DNA of 64,000 nt from JAPXRI01 sp033813635 (GTDB taxonomy: Bacteria > Bacillota > Clostridia > Oscillospirales > QAMX01), in contig JAPXRI010000005.1 in NCBI GenBank assembly GCA_033813635.1, positions 58,272-122,271 on the forward strand, written 5' to 3'. The notes under the pieces were generated by a model, which made no database searches, was not told the origin of the DNA, and saw only the letters and a list, made by a program, of their open reading frames with translations. Below, one piece after another: positions 51,148 to 60,253 of the stretch (the first letter of the stretch is position 1; each line of letters starts with the position of its first letter). Made by a program: the position numbers and the translations under genes.

Positions 51148-51659
51148 TTGCTCGCGTCCCCCTTTCCGGCGTCTTCCGTCGGCGGATTATAGGTCATCGT
51201 GTTTTTGTCGAAATATTTCGGGTTCCAATCCTTGCGCATCGGGTAGCTGCCCTTCGGCCAGCCGTCCGGCAGCGGATAGGAAGGGCCCTCGGGCAGACCT
51301 TCGACTACCGCGCCGAAAAGGTCGACAAGCTCGCGCTCGTACAGCAGCACGGAGGGGTATATGTCCGTCATCGAGCGGATGACCGGATTCGACTTTGGGG
51401 CCTTTTCCTTCAGCGCGAGAAGGATATGGTCTTCGTTTGTGAGAAGATAGATAAACCCCAGGTCTTCGCCGTCGTCCGTTCCGACGACGTGGCAGGCGGA
51501 AAAAGCCATTTCATCGTGCAGATAGCGGATCACCTGCTCAAACTCGTCCCGCGGAAGCGGCGACGTAAAAATACGCTTCTCCATCTGGACGGAAATATTA
51601 TCTTTCAGAAAATCAAATTTTTCGCAAAGCGCGTCGACTATTTCCTGTTCAGTCCTCAT
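51144..51659 (-). CDS. Hydrogenase subunit, NuoC/EchD-like
   Basis: A 171-residue soluble subunit like the 30-kDa NuoC protein. The signature MTDIYPSVLLYERELVDLFGAVVEGLP near residue 105 is the conserved E-R-E-x-x-D-x-x-G segment. Two ATGs are possible (51668 and 51659); the second has GAGGGGG at the right distance, while the first lies on top of it. It overlaps the NuoB-like 3' end and is coupled to the large subunit. Confidence 0.9.
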   Translation of the reverse strand: MRTEQEIVDALCEKFDFLKDNISVQMEKRIFTSPLPRDEFEQVIRYLHDEMAFSACHVVGTDDGEDLGFIYLLTNEDHILLALKEKAPKSNPVIRSMTDIYPSVLLYERELVDLFGAVVEGLPEGPSYPLPDGWPKGSYPMRKDWNPKYFDKNTMTYNPPTEDAGKGDASK

Positions 51660-52143
51660 GTTGCTCATCCCCCTCCGGCTGAGGCTCCGATTTTCCCTCT
51701 GGCTTCGTTTTCAGCGTGCCCAGCAGTTTGCCGATGGCGCTTATAAGCGCCTCCGGGCGCACCGCGCAGCCCGGAATATAGGCGTCCACCGGTATCACGG
51801 TGTCAATGCCGCCCGTGACGCAGTAGCAGCCGTCGAATATGCCGCCGCTGCAGGCGCAGGTCCCTACGGCAATCACGAATTTCGGGGACGGAATCTGATC
51901 GTAAATCTGTTTTAAGCGATCCCTTGTCTGCAGCGTCACGGCGCCGGTGCATACGAGAATGTCCGCGTGCCTCGGGCTGCCCTGTTTTACAATGCCGAGG
52001 CGCTCAAGGTCAAACCGCGGTGTCAGCGAATCGATGACCTCGATGTCGCAGCCGTTGCAGGCGCCGGCGTTGAAATGGATGATCCAGGGGGATTTTCTCA
52101 TCCCCCAGTTAATGGCTTTCCGTAGAAGTTTCAAAGGGTTCAC
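51649..52143 (-). CDS. Hydrogenase small subunit, NuoB/EchC-like
   Basis: A 164-residue subunit holding the proximal [4Fe-4S] cluster (N2 equivalent). The ligands lie in FNAGACNGCDIEV (about 26-34), VGTCACSGG (about 93-96) and YIPGCAVRPE (about 128). It delivers electrons to the NiFe site. Its C-terminal tail is acidic and Gln/Glu-rich (KPEGKSEPQPEGDEQHED). It overlaps NuoA-like by an ATGA. Confidence 0.95.
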   Translation of the reverse strand: MNPLKLLRKAINWGMRKSPWIIHFNAGACNGCDIEVIDSLTPRFDLERLGIVKQGSPRHADILVCTGAVTLQTRDRLKQIYDQIPSPKFVIAVGTCACSGGIFDGCYCVTGGIDTVIPVDAYIPGCAVRPEALISAIGKLLGTLKTKPEGKSEPQPEGDEQHED

Positions 52144-52460
52144 CTCTTGAATATGATTACCATCGCGAAAATTCCCGACGCGATATACACAGCCGGCAGG
52201 AGCTTCGCATCGTAGGGGGCGGTGGCCACCACAAGCGTGAAAACATGCATCAGCGTAAAGAAAAACGCGAGCGGGAAAAACTGGCTGTAATCCGGGTTGA
52301 CATAGTGCTTTACATCGCGCTGCCCGCAGGCGTAAGCCTCAAATTCGTGTTCCCCGCGTACGGACGGGTGCGAATAGCGCGACAGGCCTTTTGAGCCGAT
52401 CACAAACAGAACGACAAAAATCAGAAAAACAATCGGCGGTGCATACATTACGCTTTCCAT
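52140..52460 (-). CDS. NuoA-like membrane subunit
   Basis: A 106-residue protein with three predicted helices. EFEAYACGQRD near residue 40 corresponds to the Y-x-C-G loop of NuoA next to the quinone site of complex I, and three helices at about 5-25, 58-80 and 86-104 match NuoA topology. A NuoA-type subunit is absent from the six-subunit Ech hydrogenases, so its presence makes this complex more like complex I. The acidic motif of helix 2 is not conserved. Confidence 0.75.
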   Translation of the reverse strand: MESVMYAPPIVFLIFVVLFVIGSKGLSRYSHPSVRGEHEFEAYACGQRDVKHYVNPDYSQFFPLAFFFTLMHVFTLVVATAPYDAKLLPAVYIASGIFAMVIIFKR

Positions 52461-52472
52461 TTGACCGGCCTC

Positions 52473-52784
52473 CTATCCTTTCAGTCTTTTCAGGTTGCGG
52501 ATGTCCATACTCCCGTATTTTTTGTACAGGCTGATGGCTATTCCGGCCGCGACCAGGGTGACGACTACCTCTATCACGATGACCGAGATCACAAAGGTCT
52601 GCGAGAGGCCGATTTTTCCGTTGATATACCCCGCGAGGAGAATGAACATCGTAACGGCCTTCATCGCGATTTCGATACCAATGATAATCTTCAGCATATG
52701 GTAGGTGCGGATCAGACAATAGCAGCCGGCGACGATCATAAGAAAGCCTATCAGAAGAATAACTGTTTCAAGGCTCATATTCAA
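52473..52784 (-). CDS. NuoK/MnhC-like membrane subunit
   Basis: A 103-residue three-helix protein. LETVILLIGFLMIVAGCYCLI, then MLKIIIGIEIAMKAVTMFIL with the conserved Glu in helix 2 (NuoK Glu36 type), then VIVIEVVVTLVAAGIAISLYKKYG with the second membrane Glu. These residues form part of the ion-translocation path in complex I and Mrp antiporters. It overlaps the NuoJ-like gene. Confidence 0.9.
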   Translation of the reverse strand: MNMSLETVILLIGFLMIVAGCYCLIRTYHMLKIIIGIEIAMKAVTMFILLAGYINGKIGLSQTFVISVIVIEVVVTLVAAGIAISLYKKYGSMDIRNLKRLKG

Positions 52785-53266
52785 TCACGCTCCTTAAACA
52801 AAACGACAATGGCAAAGGCGCCGGTGATAGAGACTACGATCTGCCCCCAGATGTCCGCCTGGCGGTTATTCCACAGAATATCCTTAAAATCCGCGGATTC
52901 GGACGCGGCGGTGGCGGGCAGCGAAAACCCTGTGGCGAGCGCGGCGACGACGAGTACGATTCCGCTTATAATCAAAACGATCGGCAGATATCCCATGCGC
53001 TTTTTGTCCTTGTAGAGGTTGCCGAGCTCTCTTTTATCCGTGTTCGAGAGGCTGATCGCGCTGACGAAAATGACCGTTACAAGGCCGGAGCAGACGGAAA
53101 TCTCGAAGAGCGCGGCCCAGACGGCGCCGAGCTCATACATAATCACGCCCAGCGCCACGCTGGCGGCGGCGAGAGAGATAGCGGATTTTATCATGCTGTG
53201 CAGCATAACGGCCATCACGCCGAAGACAAGCATAAAGAAGAGACAGACGGATACGACGATCTCCAT
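52781..53266 (-). CDS. NuoJ/MbhD-MnhB-like membrane subunit
   Basis: A 161-residue protein with about five helices. FGVMAVMLHSMIKSAISLAAASVALGVIMYELGAVWAALFE is a NuoJ/MnhA-C-terminal-type segment, and a further helix lies at the C-terminus (GQIVVSITGAFAIVVLF). It is followed by NuoK-like with an ATGA-type overlap, as nuoJ-nuoK in complex I operons. Confidence 0.85.
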   Translation of the reverse strand: MEIVVSVCLFFMLVFGVMAVMLHSMIKSAISLAAASVALGVIMYELGAVWAALFEISVCSGLVTVIFVSAISLSNTDKRELGNLYKDKKRMGYLPIVLIISGIVLVVAALATGFSLPATAASESADFKDILWNNRQADIWGQIVVSITGAFAIVVLFKERD

Positions 53267-53279
53267 AATTGATTCCTCC

Positions 53280-54734
53280 CTATATGATTCCCCTGCCCCT
53301 GAGATAGAGCAGCGCGAGCGGGAAAGCCAGCCCGCAGACCGTCATGATCGCGGTGAGGAGAATCTCGGCGAATTTTACGCTGCCGCGGACTTCGGTCACT
53401 TCCTTGAATTTATCGGACAGTTTGCCGAAAAACACAGATTTTTGAAGCCTGAGAAAATAGGCGGCCGTTAAAATACTGGCCAGGAGCGCCACAACCGCAA
53501 ACCCCTCCGAATCCGCCTGCCACAGAGCCATCAGAATCAGGAGCTTGCTCCAAAAGCCAGCGAACGGCGGGATGCCGGCGGTTGATAAAAACGCCACGGT
53601 GGACGAAACGCCGGTTACGGGCATTCTGGCCTGAAGCCCGCCCATTTCGGTGATGTCCAGCGTATCAGTCCGCTCGTGCAGCGCGGCAGCGTTCGCAAAC
53701 AGCGTGCTCTTGAAGGTCGCGTGGTTGAATATGTGAACCACCGCTCCGAGCAGGCCCAGCGTGCTGCCCGTGCTGAGCCCCAGCAGGATGTACCCCATCT
53801 GGCTGACGCTGGAATACGCGGCGATGCGTTTGAAATGGGTCTGGACAAGGGCGAACAGCGCGCCTGTGACGATTGTGACGAGGCCGATCACCGCGAGGGT
53901 CATATTGATCGCGGGGACGTTCTTGAACAGGGAAGTAAGTACGATAAAGCCGTATATGCCGGCAACCTTGATTACGATGCCGCTTAAGAGCACGGAAACC
54001 GCCGTGTCCGCGCTCTGGTGCGCGTCGGGCAGCCAGCTGTGGAAGGGGGCCGCGCCGGTTTTAATCGCAAAGCCGGATATAATCAGAATCAGTGCGGCGT
54101 AAATCAGCGTGTTCTGGCCGTCGAGAACGCCGTTGCCGACGTCGGTATACCGGAGGCTGCCCGTCTTCATGAAGATGAACGAAAGCCCGGTCAAAATCAA
54201 TATGCTCGCGAGCGAAGACATAATCAGGTATTTGAAAGCGCCCTCAAGCCCGGTGCCCGAACGGTACATCGATATTAGTACAAAGCTTGATATTCCGACG
54301 ACTTCGAGAAACACGTAGAGCGAAAACAGGTCTGTGACGATAAGCATTCCGTTCATGCCGAGAATAAGCGTCATCAGAAGGTTGACATATTCTTTTTTTC
54401 TTTTTCCGATTGTCTGGTTCGCGATCAGGACGGATATTAACGAGACAAGCCCTATGCAGAACATTATCACAAGCGAAAGCGCGTTCAGCGCGAAGCTTTC
54501 CGCCCCGGCTCTGTTCACATTCCAAAGCAGCGCGAAGTGGTAATCGTGCAAGCGGTTTCCGGCGAGCAGAAAAAACTCTGCAGTGGCCGCGGCAATCTGA
54601 AAAACCGCGACGGTGCCGGCGATATAAAGGCCGATTTTTTCGGAGGTATGTTTCGAAACCAGGTTGTTAAGCAATATGGCGATGATCGGGACAACGAAGA
54701 ATAAAACGGCGATATTGGCAATGATTTGCGTCAT
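53280..54734 (-). CDS. Antiporter-like subunit, NuoN/MrpD family
   Basis: A 484-residue protein of about fourteen helices. The helix-5 Glu is in LYVFLEVVGISSF (about 147) and the helix-7 Lys in GFAIKTGAAPFHSWLPDAHQSADTAVS (about 228); HMFNHATFKS-type HIFNHATFKSTLF follows. These are the ion-pump residues of NuoL/M/N and MrpA/D. It is the third antiporter-like subunit of the operon. Confidence 0.92.
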   Translation of the reverse strand: MTQIIANIAVLFFVVPIIAILLNNLVSKHTSEKIGLYIAGTVAVFQIAAATAEFFLLAGNRLHDYHFALLWNVNRAGAESFALNALSLVIMFCIGLVSLISVLIANQTIGKRKKEYVNLLMTLILGMNGMLIVTDLFSLYVFLEVVGISSFVLISMYRSGTGLEGAFKYLIMSSLASILILTGLSFIFMKTGSLRYTDVGNGVLDGQNTLIYAALILIISGFAIKTGAAPFHSWLPDAHQSADTAVSVLLSGIVIKVAGIYGFIVLTSLFKNVPAINMTLAVIGLVTIVTGALFALVQTHFKRIAAYSSVSQMGYILLGLSTGSTLGLLGAVVHIFNHATFKSTLFANAAALHERTDTLDITEMGGLQARMPVTGVSSTVAFLSTAGIPPFAGFWSKLLILMALWQADSEGFAVVALLASILTAAYFLRLQKSVFFGKLSDKFKEVTEVRGSVKFAEILLTAIMTVCGLAFPLALLYLRGRGII

Positions 54735-54790
54735 TATGACTATTCCTTTCTACTGGTTTGAAAGTTTTATCTCTCAAACAATTCCCTCCG

Positions 54791-56659
54791 CTACAAGAGG
54801 ACCGCGAGAAAGACCGCGACTATACAGGCTACACCGACAAGCGCGACGCCGAGATACTGTGAAGGCCTTCCGTTGTTCAACCGGTGAAGAAGAAGCCCGG
54901 CGCCCGTTGCGGCACCTACCAGCGCGTCGTCGTAAAGCCATGTAACGCCTTTTTCTATCGCGGTGCACATATTCGAGAATCCGTTCACCGCGCCCATCAT
55001 CAGGTCGTAGGGGTCAAACCAATGCTTTTCCGCCATCGCGTAAATGCTTCTAAGCCCGGGGGCGTTGTGGATATGGTCGGCCGCGTTGATCGCGCAGCCG
55101 GTTTTTTTACTGCCGTAAACATGGTCGCAGACCGCGAGGGCCAGCGTTACAAGCGAAATAACGACAAGCAGCGAGGAGTGGGGCCATCCGGAGTAGGACT
55201 CGGTCTGCCCCAGCGACGAGCCGAGAAAGCCGTCAAGGGGCAGGCGATTCACGACTCCGAATAGAACGCACAGCGCCGCCAGAATACCCATCGGGAGCAG
55301 CATGCCGAAGCGGGTTTCGGAGACACTCTCCTTACCCTCGGGGAGCTTGCGCGCTCCGGCAAACGCCGCGCGCCCCATCTTCAGGAACGATACGGCGGTT
55401 AGAAATGCGCCGAGGAGAGCGCCGATATAGAATACCGCATTGCTTTCGAGCGCGGCGTCAAAAATAAGCTCCTTCGAGAAAAAGCCGTTGAACGGCGGTA
55501 TACCGGCAATCGCGAAAGCGCTGACGGCGAAACAGACCGCCGTGACCGGCATGCTCTTTGCGAGCCCGCCTATTTTTCGCAGATCCGTGGTTCCGGTCTG
55601 CTTTTCCACGCTGCCCGCTGTCATAAACAGGCAGCTTTTATAGATTGCATTGTTCAGCATATGGTACAGCGCGCCGATAAAGCCGACGGGCAGCGCCGTT
55701 CCTATGCCCAAAACCATGTATCCCACCTGGCTTACGGCATGGTACGACAGCAGGCGCTTCATATCTTTTTGGATCAGCGCCATGGCCACCGCAAACAGGA
55801 TGGTCAGCGTGCCCAGCGTCATCACCGCGACGCTCATTCCGCTGCCCGGACGTAAATCATAGATGTCCCTCGCGACGCGTATCGCAAGGTATATGCCGAG
55901 AAATTTCTCGAGGGCGGCCGGGAACGCGACCATAAACGGGGTGGGGGCGTCGTCCGCTGCGTCCGGGATCCAGCTGTGGAAGGGCATGCAGCCCGCTTTC
56001 CCGACGGCGCCGAGCATCATCAGCGCAAAACCGAGGGCGTTTACTCCGGCTACCGGCAGCTTCGTCATCTCGCTGATATAAGGCGTTCCAGCCCTGTAGG
56101 CGGTGATAATGATTCCGAGCATTAAAAGCAGATCGGCGGTGCCGGAGAGCGCAAGCGCTTTGGTCGCCGCCTGCGGCTTTTTCGCATTGCCGATAAGCAG
56201 CATTCCGAACAGGGTGCACAAAAGCCCCTCCCAGAAAAAGAGCATCACGCCGAGATTGTCCGACAGCAGCGCGCCGTTTATCATCGCGAGGCTCACGCCC
56301 ATAAAGAACATGAAGCGGCCCGAGAAGCCTCTGTCCTTAAGATACACGGCGTCGTAAAGACATATCAGCAGAAAACCTACCGCCGCGAATACCAGGAACA
56401 TTGCGGAGTACTCGTAAACCCTGAACGCGATATCGAGCTCGGGGGATACGAGCGGAAATTTCTTATAAAATCCGGCAGAGTTATAGAGGCCGAGCGAAAA
56501 CAGAAGGTTTGCGGCCGAGAAAAGCATGGTAAGCGCCAGCCGCGGAGCGTAACGCTTTTTCAAAGCCCATGCCGCGCCGCCGAAGGCGACGGGCAGAGCA
56601 ATCATAAACCAGATAAGATTTGCGCCCCTGCTTAAAAAAGCGCCGATCAGATTCAGCAT
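54791..56659 (-). CDS. Antiporter-like subunit, NuoL/MrpA family
   Basis: A 622-residue protein of about sixteen helices. WEGLLCTLFGMLLIG carries the conserved Glu, VGKAGCMPFHSWIPDA the Lys, and HMLNNAIYKSCLFMTAG a later block. The C-terminal extension beyond residue 480 (GVTWLYDDALVGAATGAG) may correspond to the lateral arm of NuoL, though it is short. Its start lies one base after the NuoM-like stop. Confidence 0.92.
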   Translation of the reverse strand: MLNLIGAFLSRGANLIWFMIALPVAFGGAAWALKKRYAPRLALTMLFSAANLLFSLGLYNSAGFYKKFPLVSPELDIAFRVYEYSAMFLVFAAVGFLLICLYDAVYLKDRGFSGRFMFFMGVSLAMINGALLSDNLGVMLFFWEGLLCTLFGMLLIGNAKKPQAATKALALSGTADLLLMLGIIITAYRAGTPYISEMTKLPVAGVNALGFALMMLGAVGKAGCMPFHSWIPDAADDAPTPFMVAFPAALEKFLGIYLAIRVARDIYDLRPGSGMSVAVMTLGTLTILFAVAMALIQKDMKRLLSYHAVSQVGYMVLGIGTALPVGFIGALYHMLNNAIYKSCLFMTAGSVEKQTGTTDLRKIGGLAKSMPVTAVCFAVSAFAIAGIPPFNGFFSKELIFDAALESNAVFYIGALLGAFLTAVSFLKMGRAAFAGARKLPEGKESVSETRFGMLLPMGILAALCVLFGVVNRLPLDGFLGSSLGQTESYSGWPHSSLLVVISLVTLALAVCDHVYGSKKTGCAINAADHIHNAPGLRSIYAMAEKHWFDPYDLMMGAVNGFSNMCTAIEKGVTWLYDDALVGAATGAGLLLHRLNNGRPSQYLGVALVGVACIVAVFLAVLL

Positions 56660-58075
56660 TTAAAAAGCCCTCCCTATTAGCGCGGCAAGCCCGGACGGTG
56701 CGCCGATAAAAAATCCGAGGAGCAGCGATGCCGCGGCGAGTATCAGAACCGAGGCGACCATCAGGGGAGTGCTCTCTTTTACATCGGTAAAGGTTTCGCT
56801 CCCGAGAAACACTTTGATGAAGAGTCTGGCGAGGTACATCACCGTCATCACCGCGCCGACAATGAATACGATTCCGAGGGCGATATGGCCGGCGGAAACG
56901 ATGCCGTCGATAACGAGGTATTTCGCGAAAAAGCCGCCGAACGGGGGAATGCCCATTACCGAGAACGCGCAGAGGATGAACGCGACGGTGGTCAGCGGCA
57001 TGCGCTTATACAGTCCGCCCATCTTTGTGATGTCCTTGGTGTGGATATTATGCTCCACGATGCCCGCGCAGAGGAACAGCCCGCCCTTCGCGACGCTGTG
57101 GGTCATGATATAGAGCATGCCGCCCACCAGCCCGACCTTTGTGCCGCAGGATAAACCGAGCAGGATGAACGCCAGCTGGCTGATTGTGGAATAGGCGATT
57201 ACGCGCTTTATATCGTTTGCGCGCATCGCGGCGCCCGCGCTGATCAGCGCGCTGACCGCCGCGATTACGGGCACCGCGACGGTGAACGCCGGGCTGATGT
57301 CAAAGTCGACGGCGAACAGACGGGCGTAGACATAGACGCCGATCTTAACAAGCACCGCCGCGTGGAGGAGCGATGTAACCGGCGAAGGCGCGACGCCCGC
57401 GTCCGGCAGCCAGCTGTGCAGCGGGAACGTCGCGGATTTGGAGAGGATGCCGAAAAGAATCAAAATAACGGCCCAGGAAGGGATATGCGCGCCGCGCATC
57501 GCGGTTAGGTCGAAGGTGCCCGTCTCGCTGTAGATGCCGATAAAGCCCGCAAGCATGACCAGCGCTCCGCCGACGGTTATCAGAAACGCCTTGTTGGCGC
57601 GGAGAATCGTGATTTCCTCCCTGTAAAAGCCGATCAGCCTCCAGCAGCAGACCGCGGAGATCTCCCAGAATACATAGATGTAAATCAGGTTGGTGGAGTA
57701 CACCAGCCCCATCATCGCGCCTATGAACAGGCAGATCATCATATAGTATTCGTTCTGGTTTTCATATTCTTTTATGTACCCGAAAGAGTACAGCGCGATA
57801 ACGGACGCGACGAACGACGAGGTTATCGCCATGAACACGGCGAGCGCGTCCGCGTTAAGCCCGAAGCTCAGCCCGAGCGGCAGTTCGATACGCAGAGAAA
57901 TCGGCGAACCGGCGACTACGTCGGGCAGCGCCAGCGCGGAACAAAAAAACGCACATGCGATAAAAGCGAATGCCGATATGTTCCTGAGTCTGGCGCTGAA
58001 TCTGCCGAAAATCGGGAGAAGCAGCGAACCGAACAGCGGTACGGACACGCAGACAATCAATAGCAGACTTTTCAT
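56660..58075 (-). CDS. Antiporter-like subunit, NuoM/MrpD family; first gene of the hydrogenase operon
   Basis: A 471-residue protein of about fourteen helices. IYVFWEISAVCCW carries the helix-5 Glu (about 138), ILSKSATFPLHSWLPDAGVAPSP-type block the Lys (about 213), and MTHSVAKGGLFLCAGIVEH the downstream family block. Having three separate NuoL/M/N-type subunits in one hydrogenase operon is the complex I number; Ech has one. Promoter directly upstream. Confidence 0.92.
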   Translation of the reverse strand: MKSLLLIVCVSVPLFGSLLLPIFGRFSARLRNISAFAFIACAFFCSALALPDVVAGSPISLRIELPLGLSFGLNADALAVFMAITSSFVASVIALYSFGYIKEYENQNEYYMMICLFIGAMMGLVYSTNLIYIYVFWEISAVCCWRLIGFYREEITILRANKAFLITVGGALVMLAGFIGIYSETGTFDLTAMRGAHIPSWAVILILFGILSKSATFPLHSWLPDAGVAPSPVTSLLHAAVLVKIGVYVYARLFAVDFDISPAFTVAVPVIAAVSALISAGAAMRANDIKRVIAYSTISQLAFILLGLSCGTKVGLVGGMLYIMTHSVAKGGLFLCAGIVEHNIHTKDITKMGGLYKRMPLTTVAFILCAFSVMGIPPFGGFFAKYLVIDGIVSAGHIALGIVFIVGAVMTVMYLARLFIKVFLGSETFTDVKESTPLMVASVLILAAASLLLGFFIGAPSGLAALIGRAF

Positions 58076-58143
58076 GAATCAATCAACACTACCTTCGGGT
58101 TTATGTGATAAGTGAAAGCAAATACCCAGCGTACTAATATGCT

Positions 58144-58172
58144 ATTATATCCTCAACGTGTTTAACAGTCAA
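58144..58172 (-). promoter_or_regulatory. Canonical promoter of the hydrogenase structural operon
   Basis: Minus strand TTGACT (58167-58172), exactly 17 bases, TATAAT (58144-58149). It lies about 70 bases before the NuoM-like gene and just after hypE, so the structural genes can be transcribed independently of the hyp genes. Confidence 0.85.
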
Positions 58173-58183
58173 GATATATTTTT

Positions 58184-59182
58184 TCAGCATATCCGGGGCA
58201 AGAGCTCGCCTCTGGGCATCAGGATTTTTCTCGTGGTGTGATAAGCGGTTACCGCGTAAACATTGCCCTGCCCCTGCCTGACCTCGCCTATAACCGCGGC
58301 GTTTTTGCCGGGCTCGGTCGACCGCAGCGCGGCGAGAGCGGTCTCCGCCTGCGGGGCTGGTACGGAGAGCAGCATGATCCCCTCGTTTGCGATAAAAAGC
58401 GGGTCCATTCCCAGAATGTCGCAGGCCGCGGAGACGTCCGGGCGTATCGGCAGCGCTTCCTCGTACACCGCGATGTCGGTGTCCGGGCTTACCCACTCAT
58501 TGAGGGTCGCCGCCACGCCGCCCCGCGTCGGATCGCGCATCGCGTGAACACAGCGAACGCTGCGGAGCACCGCATCCGAGAGGGCCGCGAGGGGCGCCAC
58601 GTCGCTTTGTATCGGCGGGGAGAACCCGAGGTCTTCCCGCGCCGACATGATCGCGATCCCGTGGGACGCCATGTTGCCGCTTATGATTATCTTATCCCCG
58701 ACCGTTGTTTTTTGTGCAAGGGGGGGCCGATCCTCCGTGAAAACGCCGACGCCGGCCGTGTTGATGAAAATCTCGTCGGCGCCGCCGCCCTCCACTACCT
58801 TCGTGTCGCCGGTTACGATGAGAACGCCGGCCTCGGCGGCGGTATCGGCCATCGATTTTACTATTCGCGAGAGTTTCTCCGTCTCAAAGCCGGCCTCGAT
58901 GATCATTCCGACGGACAGATATTTCGGGAGAGCGCCGCTGACGGCTAGGTCGTTCACCGTGCCGCTCACCGCAAGTCTTCCGATATCGCCGCCCGGGAAA
59001 AACAGCGGCTTTATAACGTAGCTGTCCGTCGTCATCGCGATTTTATCGCCCGCGGCGCAGACGGCCGCGTCCGTAAGCGGGCTCAGATAATCGTTTCCGA
59101 ACGCCGGCAGAAAAATCTCGCGTACAAGCTCCCTGTAGGCCTCGCCACCGGCGCCATGGGCCAGAGTTATCCTGTCCTGCAT
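58184..59182 (-). CDS. hypE: Hydrogenase maturation protein HypE
   Basis: A 332-residue PurM-like ATPase that dehydrates the carbamoyl group on its C-terminal cysteine to a cyanide ligand. The protein ends in PRIC, the invariant modified tail. LAHGAGGEAYREL at the N-terminus, GDTKVVEGGGADE and MRDPTRGGVAATLNEW are conserved. It is last of six hyp genes, 3 bases after hypD. Confidence 0.97.
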   Translation of the reverse strand: MQDRITLAHGAGGEAYRELVREIFLPAFGNDYLSPLTDAAVCAAGDKIAMTTDSYVIKPLFFPGGDIGRLAVSGTVNDLAVSGALPKYLSVGMIIEAGFETEKLSRIVKSMADTAAEAGVLIVTGDTKVVEGGGADEIFINTAGVGVFTEDRPPLAQKTTVGDKIIISGNMASHGIAIMSAREDLGFSPPIQSDVAPLAALSDAVLRSVRCVHAMRDPTRGGVAATLNEWVSPDTDIAVYEEALPIRPDVSAACDILGMDPLFIANEGIMLLSVPAPQAETALAALRSTEPGKNAAVIGEVRQGQGNVYAVTAYHTTRKILMPRGELLPRIC

Positions 59183-59185
59183 TAT

Positions 59186-60253
59186 TTATATCCCCCGTTC
59201 GTATCGATAATATGCCGCGCAGCTGCCCTCGGACGACACCATGCAGGCGCCCAAAGGCGACTCCGGCGTACAGAGACGTCCGAAATTTACGCAGTCGGTC
59301 GGGATGTTCTGTCCCCGCAGGATGCCGGCGCAGATGCAGCCCTTCGGCTCGCGGACCTCGGAGACGCGGATGTCGAATCTGCGCGCGGCGTCAAATTCCG
59401 CGTAGCGCCCCTTAAGGCGGAGACCGCTGTCCTCTATTTCGCCAAGCCCGCGCCACAGAGCGCCGCAGGGTTCGAAAACCTCGCGCATAAGCGCCTTGGC
59501 TTTCGCGCTGCCCTCGGCCGTCACCGCCCGCGGGTACATGTTCACGCATTTATTCTCACCCCGCGCCAGCAGGCCGGCAATGCAGAGGAGCGCCGCTATG
59601 ATATCGTAGGCCTCGAAGCCCGCCACCACCGCCGGTATGCCGAGCTTGTCCGGAACGAACGAGAACGCATTCGCGCCGATAACCGCCGCCACATGCCCGG
59701 GGCAGAGCAGCGCGTCTATGCTGCTTCCGTTTTTTAAAAGCTTGCGTATCGCCTCGGGCATAGTTTTATGGGCGCAGAGCACCGACAGATTATTTTGCTT
59801 GCGGAGACAGGCCGCCTCGACAAGCGCCGCGGTGAGCGGGGCAGTGGTCTCGAAACCGATTCCAAAATAGACAACCTGCCTGTCCGGGTTGCTTTCGGCT
59901 ATTTTCAGCGCGTCCATCGGAGACAGGACGATGCGGATGTCCCGGCCGCTCTCGTAGAGCGAGTACAGGCTCTCGTCTCCGCAGGGCACCCGCATCATGT
60001 CGCCAAAGCAGGTGAAGATGACGTTATCCTTTTGGGCGAGCGAAAGCGCGGCGGCGATGTCCCTCTGGGCGGTGACGCAGACGGGACAGCCCGGACCGGA
60101 TACCAGCCGGATATTGTCCGGCAAAAGCGCGCGGATACCGTATTTTTGTATGCTCGCGGTATGGGTGCCGCAGACCTCCATCACGGTGATGCGTCCCCGG
60201 CCGAGGGAGAGCTCGGCTATCCTCTTTCGCATATCCTCGATAGTATATTTCAT
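59186..60253 (-). CDS. hypD: Hydrogenase maturation protein HypD
   Basis: A 355-residue scaffold protein on which Fe(CN)2CO is assembled together with HypC. VCGTHTASI (about 27) and SGPGCPVCVTAQ (about 65) are the redox Cys motifs, and the C-terminal CICAGILRG...NFGRLCTPE...GACMVSSEGSCAAY holds the [4Fe-4S] cluster. Its start overlaps the hypC stop. Confidence 0.97.
   Translation of the reverse strand: MKYTIEDMRKRIAELSLGRGRITVMEVCGTHTASIQKYGIRALLPDNIRLVSGPGCPVCVTAQRDIAAALSLAQKDNVIFTCFGDMMRVPCGDESLYSLYESGRDIRIVLSPMDALKIAESNPDRQVVYFGIGFETTAPLTAALVEAACLRKQNNLSVLCAHKTMPEAIRKLLKNGSSIDALLCPGHVAAVIGANAFSFVPDKLGIPAVVAGFEAYDIIAALLCIAGLLARGENKCVNMYPRAVTAEGSAKAKALMREVFEPCGALWRGLGEIEDSGLRLKGRYAEFDAARRFDIRVSEVREPKGCICAGILRGQNIPTDCVNFGRLCTPESPLGACMVSSEGSCAAYYRYERGI

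Noticed and set aside
50170..51192. 340-codon plus-strand frame opposite the hydrogenase large subunit
   Set aside because: Antisense shadow of a gene with unmistakable NiFe motifs.
47968..58075. Respiratory complex I (NADH dehydrogenase) operon
   Set aside because: No NuoE/F/G genes are present, and the NuoD-like subunit carries the four NiFe cysteines that complex I has lost; hyp and hycI genes adjoin.
58144..58172. Rex-type redox operator at the hydrogenase promoter
   Set aside because: Only a partial TGTTAA...TTGA resemblance; the palindrome needed for Rex is not there.
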